Shown: piece after piece, positions 56,602 through 64,000 of the stretch
Layout: each line of letters opens with the position of its first letter
How positions within the stretch are numbered: the stretch's first letter is position 1
Assembly (NCBI GenBank): GCA_030247855.1
Contig: JAPDRN010000022.1
Span: 62,001 to 126,000 of the forward strand
DNA from: Knufia peltigerae
Lineage: Eukaryota > Ascomycota > Eurotiomycetes > Chaetothyriales > Trichomeriaceae
Length of the DNA stretch: 64,000 nt
Reading direction: 5' to 3'
Translations under genes and position numbers: made by a program
Notes under the pieces: model-generated
What the model was told of the DNA's origin: nothing
The model's input: the letters and a program-made list of their open reading frames with translations, nothing else
The model's database searches: none

Positions 56602-57182
56602 GGCTGTCCTTTTCTGTATCGACCTGTTCAAGAATTGATGCCCTTTCAACCGGATACAGACCGCCCAACATATACTCCGGACAAGTCTGGGTGAATATGA
56701 GACCCCCGGCCAAGTTTCGGGAAGACCTGCGGCGGGGAAGTATGCGACTCCAAATAGGTCTACGATGTTACGCCGAAATTGCTACAAGATTACGAGCGTG
56801 ACAAAAGCAGCATTGCTTTTTGTGAAGGTTGCCCCAGGAGATACAGGTCTACACCCCTTACGACTGGCTGTCGTCAAGCGTACTCGTTATCTGCTACCTG
56901 ATCTGGAAAGATGCATATACAGATAGAGATTAGAGCCTCGATGGACAACATGCCTCAGCCCTCGACAGTGGATCATCAGACACCGAGATGATTCCGTCAT
57001 CAGAACAATTCACACAAGTCCACTCACATCTTTGTCAAAACGATTCTCCGTTGGCTGGCGTGGCGAGCTCCGGAACAGAACACCCATACTACTCAGGTCG
57101 TCTCCCCGTAAACCTCAGCCTCGCGACTTCTGATGCAGCCTTGCTACCACCACGCTGGACATCAAGACTACACGTGACGTAG
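56602..57182. promoter_or_regulatory. Divergent region between HAD hydrolase and HNH-like gene
   Basis: About 580 bp between two head-to-head genes. A short AT-rich piece near 56910-56940 may be core promoter. No coding frame with support. Confidence 0.4.
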
Positions 57183-58106
57183 ATGTTGACGTTGGAGAAA
57201 TCTAGGGTGTCGTTTACAATCATTTCAAGGAAGGTCTTGCAGAGCAACCAGGTGGTAGGTACATTGTGTTTGAAAGTTGATATCTCCATTTCAAGTGCTT
57301 CATGTACCAACCTTGTCAGAGGGTTCACTCATATAGTAATCACGCCTTCAATGATCCAAGCAGACAACGCCAATTTCGACACGTTCAGAGACTGTCTCTT
57401 CTCGGCGGTGGTGGAAAAATCAATAGGAAGTTCCCGCAAAACGACGACCAAGCGACAACCAGTTGGAAAGAAGACGGCCACCACTCCTTCACAGACCCCT
57501 GCAGAAGCTGACCCGTCCGAACTCGCCGAGTTCTCAGACTACCTGGCCGGTGAAATATTCATCAACCTGCCAGAGGAGCTGCAGAGGTTGTCCTATCGTG
57601 CTCTTCAAGAGAGCCCGGACCTGGCGGAGAAATGGTCACTTCCCCTGACGCTCTCCGTGTACGAGGAGGTATCGAGCCACATCCCCGGAGACGTCACCGA
57701 CAGCCTGACGGCGTATGGGCTCGTTGAACCACCGAGGTCTGACCTCCAGTCTTTTCTCGCTCCTGTGATGGCAGCCTACGTCGGCGCTGTGACGACCCCA
57801 CCTCCGAAATGGGTCGACACGAGGACGGACGCTTGTGAGATTTGCGAGAGGGACTGGGTGCCGATGACCTACCACCATCTCATCCCGAAGCAGGTACACG
57901 CAAAGGTGTTGAAGAGAGGTTGGCACGACGAGCACCGGCTGAACAGCGTCGCCTGGCTTTGTCGTGCTTGCCACAGTTTCGTCCACAGGATGGCCTCCAA
58001 CGAGGGACTGGCAAAGGATTGGTACACTGTCGACAAGATCTGCGAGAGGGAGGATGTCCAGAAATGGGCTCAGTGGGTCGGAAAGGTTCGATGGAAGAAG
58101 TCTTGA
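57183..58106 (+). CDS. HNH-like zinc-binding domain protein
   Basis: 307 residues from ATG 57183; a second ATG at 57351 would give 251 residues. I favour the second because the first 56 codons are low in coding character, while FDTFRDCLFSAVVEKSIG starts a plausible fold. The C-terminal domain has paired metal ligands and an HNH-like core: CEICERDWVPMTYHHLIPKQ, then VHAKVLKRGWHDEHRLNSVA and WLCRACHSFVHRM. The Cys-x2-Cys pairs around the HH are typical of HNH and related His-Me finger folds. I recall proteins with this core in other filamentous fungi, but no function has been fixed. A nuclease role is inference and would need the catalytic His (YHHLIP) to be active. The middle part (FSDYLAGEIFINLPEELQRL) looks like a helical domain. 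Confidence 0.7.
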   Translation: MLTLEKSRVSFTIISRKVLQSNQVVGTLCLKVDISISSASCTNLVRGFTHIVITPSMIQADNANFDTFRDCLFSAVVEKSIGSSRKTTTKRQPVGKKTATTPSQTPAEADPSELAEFSDYLAGEIFINLPEELQRLSYRALQESPDLAEKWSLPLTLSVYEEVSSHIPGDVTDSLTAYGLVEPPRSDLQSFLAPVMAAYVGAVTTPPPKWVDTRTDACEICERDWVPMTYHHLIPKQVHAKVLKRGWHDEHRLNSVAWLCRACHSFVHRMASNEGLAKDWYTVDKICEREDVQKWAQWVGKVRWKKS

Positions 58107-58533
58107 TTCTCACGATTCTCTCAAGTCCCCGGGTGTGCAAGATGCGGTGCCCGTCACTGCAGGCGTTCCATGTCCAGGCTTCAGACTCGTTTGACCGACG
58201 ACCAACCCTGGCGATCTGTCTGCCATATGCACATCCCTGACAAGTCAACCTCGCAGACACTCACTTCCTCGTTTGGTGTCTGTTCTCGGTCGATCCTATG
58301 TTTGGGAAACCTTTGGACAGCCTCACTGTCTCATACAAACACCTGGTTTGTTCCCAATCGACCATGGTTTCTTCATGGCGCTCGAACGGCCTGAACCAAC
58401 ACGACACAATCTGACTTTCCCTTCTCAAAATGACACAATCCTCTTTCTAACTTTCACGATACCATAACTCAACGTACCAAGCCAATGCACCAGACTTCGA
58501 CTCTGATTGAAGGGGAACTGGAAAAGACAAAAA
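58107..58533. other. Intergenic region between HNH-like and C2H2-like genes
   Basis: Pyrimidine-rich DNA leading to the ATG at 58534, probably promoter and leader of that gene. No gene. Confidence 0.35.
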
Positions 58534-59364
58534 ATGCCACCCTCGACTACCCGACACATCATCCGCACCCGTGACGCTGCGCTGAGTGACACCCTCTGCG
58601 AATACATCCGGGGGTACAATACCACCCCCACCACCCACACTCCCCCGGCACTACGAACCCACCGTGCCAGGAGGGCTTATGAACTGGCGGTGTCTCTTTT
58701 TCTGGATGAAAGCGACGGGGACCGAGTCCTGTCCGACGCTCGTCGAACCGACTTTGACGGCGAGTTGATTGCGCGCCTGGACGCCGCCTTGGACGATTCG
58801 ATGCGGTGGGCGTTTAGTGACGAGCAACGAGATCGATGTCGTCTGTTGAAGGATGTCGTCACGGGCTCGACCGAACAGTGCGCCTTGATTTGGATCCACC
58901 ACCTGGAAAGGTTGAACGTGGTGGATGCCAGGATTCAGGAGATGGTAATCATGAATGCAGATATCGAAAATGACTCCATGAGGAGAAGGATTGGTTTTAT
59001 CCTTCGACGAAGTGACGACGAGGAAGAGGAGATCGACCAAGAAGAAAACCGAGACGGTCCCGGGGAGATGGCAGGCGATGAGAACGACCACAACTACAAT
59101 AGTACTGTTGATCACGATCACGATCACGAGGGTGACAACGATTTCAACAACCACATCGATACCATCATGGATGACGACGACTGTATCCTGTTTGGCAAGT
59201 ACATTGGCGAAGAGGGGGTAGAGAAGCGATGGGTCTGTCTCCTCTGCGACCACCATCCTGGAACGGCGTACAAGGGGTCGTTTGTGAGACATTTGGCCAG
59301 AAAACATGGCGTCATTAATGTCAGAAAGTCGTTGAGACATTTGCCCCACAAAGCTATGGCATGA
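58534..59364 (+). CDS. Hypothetical protein with one C2H2-like zinc finger
   Basis: 276 residues from ATG 58534 (aaaaATGCC); a TTG nine codons upstream in frame is ignored. I do not recognise the family. The N-terminal 150 residues are helical and charged (SDTLCEYIRGYN; ALDDSMRWAFSDEQRDRCRL). A long acidic low-complexity block follows (DEEEEIDQEEN, then Asn/Asp/His repeats including DHDHDHEGD). The C-terminus has a zinc-finger-like pattern WVCLLCDHHPGTAYKGSFVR followed by HLARKHGV: Cys-x2-Cys, then His-x4-His at a spacing of 12, close to a single C2H2 finger. No repeat of the finger is seen. A DNA- or RNA-binding role is possible but not shown. It follows the HNH-like gene on the same strand, 430 bp apart. 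Confidence 0.65.
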   Translation: MPPSTTRHIIRTRDAALSDTLCEYIRGYNTTPTTHTPPALRTHRARRAYELAVSLFLDESDGDRVLSDARRTDFDGELIARLDAALDDSMRWAFSDEQRDRCRLLKDVVTGSTEQCALIWIHHLERLNVVDARIQEMVIMNADIENDSMRRRIGFILRRSDDEEEEIDQEENRDGPGEMAGDENDHNYNSTVDHDHDHEGDNDFNNHIDTIMDDDDCILFGKYIGEEGVEKRWVCLLCDHHPGTAYKGSFVRHLARKHGVINVRKSLRHLPHKAMA

Positions 59365-59975
59365 TATGAGAGAAGATGGATCTCATCGTGAATGGAAAAA
59401 AAGACCCGAGACGTTACGAGTATTATCATTTGAGAACAAGAGTCGCGCAGCTGATGGAACGGAAAAAGGACCACAAAAAGAGAATCACTGCCCACGAATC
59501 CTCCCATCGATGTATGGTTGGTTATCTTTCTTTTTTTGGGATTGCGCCATGTCATCAGGTACTACAATCCCGCCTCCCCCCAAAGAACATAGATGTCCGA
59601 TACTACTTTGGTGTGGTACCTACCTTATACTTGTGTTAACGGCGACACTACACAGCTCGAGCACATGCTCACCCCGGAAAGGGCCGCGATAGATTTGACA
59701 CAGCAAAAATTTAGAAACACTTTCACTCATAGATCTACCTATGGCCACTGTTAAACAACACCCTTCGAGGAATCATTTGTTCATACACTTTGTAAGCATT
59801 TGGTTCTACTCGTGTTGTTACCATTCTTCGTTGCCCGAGATGTCCAGCACCACCTTTCTCATTGCTAGGGTATCATCATGGGAGAATACATATGCGCCTT
59901 GGAAAACCCTCCCCCATAACCCCACATAATGCATCACTCGCTGATTTGAAAACACTTGGTTCACTTGCGCCAACC
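59365..59975. other. Convergent 3' flank before ceramidase
   Basis: Purine-rich A runs just after 59364 and AT-rich DNA after 59690. No coding frame with support. Confidence 0.35.
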
Positions 59976-62324
59976 TCATGTGCGTACCAGTTCCCCCCAA
60001 AATGCTGCGTCATTCTTGTTGTTGTCGCCGGCGACATTGAACACACCACTTGTACCCTCGATCGCAGAGATTTGGCCGCCCAAAGCCTTGGCGTCACCAT
60101 AATACCTGAAGCGATACATACCAGACCGTGTACCTGGCTCGATCTCCCATTCCAGGGTCACTTCACTGGTCCCCAAGGCAGTACTGAGTCTTTTCCACTT
60201 GTACGCGAGATACCAGTCTCGATCGGAGCGCACCTGAACCCATTTGCCGTTGTCCGAGTCGAATCTCTCCACCGCAGCAAATGTGCCTTCTAGCCGGAAA
60301 TTATTGCGCGGATTGGCTCCCACGAAAGTTGCGCTGACTATCGAACCAGGTGTATGTTGCTTTGCTGGATCAGGGGAGGAAAGAGTGGCTCCAAACCGAC
60401 GGAGAAGGCCTGAATTGTCAACAATCACCGGCGTGATGAATGACAGAGAGACATTGACATTAATAGGTGGGCTGGGACCTGCTGGCAAGCGGCGAAGGTG
60501 TGATGTCTCGTCCTGAGAACCGAGATACGGGAGGTAGGTAAGAGTTAGGTTGATGTAGGCTTCAAGCGTGTGCGGGCCGTAAAGCGTGCTAGCACCCTCA
60601 TACCGTTGAACACTGTACTCTTCTTCAGTTGCGATGTAATGTGCATAAGTATTGGCGGGACCACCAATTACAACTTGAGGATCATCGATGCCTAGGACTG
60701 ATGGAGCGGCTTTTGTTAATGCAGTCCGCCAGCGTCGTCCAGACATCGTTGTTGCCTCGCCAGGAGACACAATGACAATGAGTGGGCCCACGCGAAGCAA
60801 TTGGATGTCGACTATGTTGGGTGTCCAGGGGTACGGGTCATCGGCTGCACCTACATCAAGTAGAATGGGCTTGGGCTTCTGGCATGCGATCTGCTCATCT
60901 GTCGGCTCGTGGATGAAGCCCCGTGCCAGCTTCCAAAGAGGGTTCTTGAGTGACGGTGAGCCATCGCTATCATTTGTACCTTGAGAGAAGTCAAAGGCGC
61001 CAGGACCGTCCGTCGTACCACCAGCAAAGCCGTAGCCTAGCGCAGCAGAGCATGTCTTCAATCGACGAGACTGGTTGTACGGAGAAGTAAAGGCGAAGGA
61101 GGAAAAATTGGCGTAGGTGTGGAAGAATGAGACCGTAGATTCTGGAATTCGTTCTAGATTGGCACTAGCTAGAATGTCTTTCGCAGCCAACATTTGTCGA
61201 CTTCCGATTTCGAAGCAGGATTTAGTGCCCTGGTCTATGCTTCGAAACATTGGACCACGTCCGTGACAGGGCTGGGTTCGGCCACCACATGTGCTGTCAT
61301 TAAAAGAACATGATAGACCGGTATCCTCGCAAAATGCGCCCAGAGTGTTTGGGGAGGTATCGCCAACATTTGCTTGCGAGAACCCTGCCACGAATGATGG
61401 GTTCATTTCTTGCATGTATTGTTCAAAGAGGTATGCTGCTACTCCCTTGTTATCGCCAGTGATGAGCGTGTTATTCTGATAGAGGGACGTGCCATGCACA
61501 GGAAACCAAGACAAGACACCCATTGCTTGACCATCCGATGCTCTCTCGAATTTCAACAGAGTCATGTTCTTGTCAACGTCATCGGTATACCCAGCCCTTT
61601 CGTTCTTTGGGTTTTGCAGGTAGGCATAAGGGCTCCGGTTGATGTTGGCATGCTCTAGTCTGATCTGTCCTAAGCTCAAGTGACCTGGCACGAGGTTTCT
61701 GTGAGCACGCTCGATGGCCAATACTGAACCCGTGACGATGGCGTTGTAGCTGCTCTTGTCGAATCCTTTGCTCGTTATTTGAGGCAAAAGGTAGTTCAAC
61801 CAGGCTCCGGGTCCACTATGGCTGTGTGTACCTGTGACAGCCAGGCTGTCCTTGTTGTATACTTCATACTCTGGTCCCAACTTTTTGAGTTCGTTCAGAA
61901 TGCCGTGGCGAACAGCTGTATCTCCGGACTGTGTATCAAGGACGAGGTAGGCAATTCGAGAGGAGTTGTTCGTCGAGCTCCCGACAATGAAAGCTCTGCA
62001 GTAGAGTCGCTGTCGGAGACCAGTTCCCGACTGATCTGTATCCGCATAGCCCATCATGTTGATCTCGACGACCGGTCTAGGGTGATTAGCGATGATTGAG
62101 GCATAGTCTTGACTCTCTTACCCCGTGATATCCGCCTTCCCAACGCCCAATAGATATTCCCCCTCTGAAGGCACATACTGTCCTCGTTCAGCTCGAGCGT
62201 TGTTTGGTATCAAATGCACAAGGGCAGGATTCCCGAGACAGGCATAAAGCAACAAGATCGTGGCGAGGAGCAGTAGCCAGAAGGTATAAATCACCGGGCG
62301 TGTTGGGTCTTGCGAGGAAGCCAT
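59976..62324 (-). CDS. Neutral/alkaline ceramidase
   Basis: Exons 62324-62122 and 62076-59976 give 767 residues, normal for neutral ceramidase. The enzyme hydrolyses the amide bond of ceramide to sphingosine and fatty acid. The N-terminus carries a single hydrophobic segment (TFWLLLLATILLLYACLG), a signal peptide or anchor, consistent with a secreted or type II membrane protein. Family landmarks: LLGVGKADITG, then PVVEINMMGYADTDQSGTGL; SLAVTGTHSHSGPGAWLNY with zinc-binding His; the catalytic motif SQANVGDTSPNTLGAFCEDT with the nucleophile Ser; and WFPVHGTSLY. Many N-x-S/T sequons are present. The C-terminal beta domain ends at GELVRT. Intron 62077-62121 (45 bp) is needed to join ITG to PVVEIN. 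Intact. Confidence 0.93.
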
Positions 62325-62934
62325 CGCTGTGTGCAACGAGTCGTAGTAAGATGAGAATGCTCTTGTGTATGAGGCATCTATCGACTCCTACTGGGAAATT
62401 CCATTCTAAAGTCCCCCTAGCTTACAGGAGAGTAGACAAAATGGTAACACATGCAATCATGGGATGCGCAGGCATCATATCCAAGTCTTGTGAGACAAGT
62501 TCGAAACTCTGTATTAACCAGGCACTCGCCTACAGCATGGGTGAAGGAGCATCATTAGAACGCCAAGAGACTAAGATAAGATAACCCAATTCAATGACAT
62601 CATGGGGTTATTCAATTGAGACGCGTGAGAGAAACGCGTAAAGGGGCGTGACATATTCCGTACGACGTATATAGAACGCCCTGTAGGTACCGATCTAGGT
62701 TATGTCATTATTCAATATCATCTTGTCAATATGATCGTGTTTCGCATTACTACCTTCTCAGGACAAAGTATGCTGTAAAGAGAGACACAATACAATATTC
62801 ACTACCAGAGGCTTTTGGATAGATGTCAGTATGTCTTTGATTGGAGACACTACTGCGAGATCTGTTTTCGATTTTCGAACAATGTGCATATTAGACAGTT
62901 CAGGTCCTACCATCATCACAATCGACTAATAGGA
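62325..62934. other. Gene-free region between ceramidase 5' and esterase 3' ends
   Basis: Contains the ceramidase promoter and the 3' flank of the carboxylesterase. AT-rich DNA near 62700-62800 (ATTATTCAATATCATC). No gene is seen. Confidence 0.4.
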
Positions 62935-63981
62935 TCAAGCATATAATCCCTTCTGCCACCACAGACACCTCCTATTTGCAGCATTGTCAACCGTCTGATT
63001 TATAAAGGTCAGATTCAAATTCTGAACCGTCGCATGCGGACCATATGACAGAAAAGGGGGAAGCCCAGGTGCGTTTGGATTGCCCTTCATCGCAAAGGTT
63101 GTAAAATACTTCTGCATAATGATCGCCAGGGTATCATTCTTAACCAGAGGATTTGGCCCATTGAAGTATGTATAGGGAACGTCATCCCCATGAAGGCTCG
63201 GTGGAACAGTGAACATATAATTAAAAACTTTGTTGTTATATGCTCGCGCCAAATAGTTTGTACTGCACGAGAAGAAGGCCTCCGTAACCAATAAATCGTT
63301 CCGTCCGGTGGGCGTCGTGTAACCGACAGAACCGTCGAATTTGGGAGGATACAGTACCTCCGAAATGTAATTGACGACAGCATCCGAGATGGTGGGAAAG
63401 TAAACACGCAGGTCGGCTTCGAACGCAGTCTCGTTCTGGGCAAATGGATCCATGAATCCAAGGCCGTCCTGCAGATTATGACCGGCCATGACCTCTAGTG
63501 TTTTATCGAAACGTCCTTGCAGAAGAAGCTGGCCAGGTAGCGCGGGCGCAAAGATCCCGTCCACGACAGGGTTAAAGGTGAAGGAGCCATAAGGTTTGGA
63601 ATTCCCAACGAGGTTGTAGTTTGCGAGCTGAAGTTCAGCTGTCGTGAGATTGCGTGCTTCTTCCAGTGTGGTGATCCCTGCAGCGGTCAAAAAGGACTGG
63701 TAGATGGATTCTTGTAGCTTCTTGCTGGGCGTCATCTGGAAACCAGGACTCTGCACTATGGCTCGACGGAAAGGTACCTTGCCTCTGGATCCGCCAAATG
63801 CAGTGATTTGGTGCATTGTGCTGCCACCGCCGGCCGATTCTCCTATAACAGTGACTTGGTCTGGGTTGCCACCAAACTTGGCAATGTTTTGCTGCACCCA
63901 TTCAAGGGCGAGACGCTGGTCGAAAAGGCCTGCATTTGCAGTTCCGGTAGAGTTTTCAAATGTTGGTCCGGAGAGAAATCC
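62935..63981 (-). CDS. Type-B carboxylesterase/lipase, 3' part (partial)
   Basis: The last exon of an alpha/beta hydrolase on the minus strand. It begins at 63981 after a CTAG acceptor and continues the protein FLSGPTFENSTGTANAGLFD, then QRLALEWVQQNIAKFGGNPD. The nucleophile elbow is VIGESAGGGSTMHQITAFGG with the Ser of G-E-S-A-G. Downstream are MAGHNLQDGLGFMDPF, YTYFNGPNPLVKNDTLAIIM and a C-terminal ANRRCLWWQKGLYA. Several N-x-S/T sequons suggest secretion. The upstream exon or exons, including the oxyanion-hole HGG motif and any signal peptide, lie outside the window. It shares strand with ceramidase, 610 bp upstream of it. The substrate is unknown; the family includes esterases and cutinase-like enzymes. 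Confidence 0.85.
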   Translation of the reverse strand, partial: GFLSGPTFENSTGTANAGLFDQRLALEWVQQNIAKFGGNPDQVTVIGESAGGGSTMHQITAFGGSRGKVPFRRAIVQSPGFQMTPSKKLQESIYQSFLTAAGITTLEEARNLTTAELQLANYNLVGNSKPYGSFTFNPVVDGIFAPALPGQLLLQGRFDKTLEVMAGHNLQDGLGFMDPFAQNETAFEADLRVYFPTISDAVVNYISEVLYPPKFDGSVGYTTPTGRNDLLVTEAFFSCSTNYLARAYNNKVFNYMFTVPPSLHGDDVPYTYFNGPNPLVKNDTLAIIMQKYFTTFAMKGNPNAPGLPPFLSYGPHATVQNLNLTFINQTVDNAANRRCLWWQKGLYA

Positions 63982-64000
63982 CTAGCCGGAGATATCAGCA

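Overview
The window is nuclear DNA of a filamentous ascomycete, most likely Eurotiomycetes and perhaps Chaetothyriales. This rests on many short GT-AG introns (mostly 43-80 bp), gene spacing of 1-3 kb, two C6 zinc-cluster regulators with Fungal_trans-type bodies, and recognisable orthologues of CWH43, SPT6, STE7, GGA and SDS23. The lineage is inferred from protein style, not from a search. Exon structures were built by hand. Nearly every multi-exon model given closes to an exact multiple of three after splicing, which supports the boundaries.

Layout. 0-4.4 kb: CWH43 (GPI-lipid remodelling) and a small unknown protein. 5-8 kb: a seven-exon C6 transcription factor. 8.4-15.5 kb: SPT6 and the MAPKK STE7, divergent around a 945-bp promoter. 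16.1-19.4 kb: a damaged island holding a zinc-cluster regulator remnant, a short-chain dehydrogenase with two one-base insertions, and an EthD-like gene with a lost start, a GC splice donor and an in-frame stop. 20.3-22.4 kb: a GGA clathrin adaptor. 22.4-25.3 kb: a long gene-free stretch ahead of a conserved fungal protein whose first codon appears to be TTG. 27.9-31.5 kb: SDS23 and an unknown protein. 32.5-36.8 kb: an NTF2-like/SnoaL-like enzyme, an MFS exporter and a carboxymuconolactone-decarboxylase-like protein, forming a small accessory group. 37.2-41.3 kb: a DUF726 alpha/beta hydrolase and a PI-PLC-like phosphodiesterase. 43-49.4 kb: an NCS1 purine/cytosine permease, a divergent FAD monooxygenase and a CorA-like transporter. 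51.6-53.9 kb: a second C6 factor. 55-59.4 kb: an Rrt8/EI24-like membrane protein, a HAD hydrolase, an HNH-like protein and a C2H2-like protein. 60-64 kb: a neutral ceramidase and the 3' part of a type-B carboxylesterase that runs off the window.

Housekeeping genes (CWH43, SPT6, STE7, GGA, SDS23) alternate with accessory blocks. The most unusual region is the 16.1-19.4 kb island, where three consecutive genes of a plausible regulator-plus-enzymes set are all broken while almost every other gene is intact. I saw no CRISPR array, rRNA, convincing tRNA or intact transposon. No clearly new system is proven. The best leads are the decayed island, the non-ATG start at 25.3 kb, the HNH-like protein and the 32-37 kb cluster.
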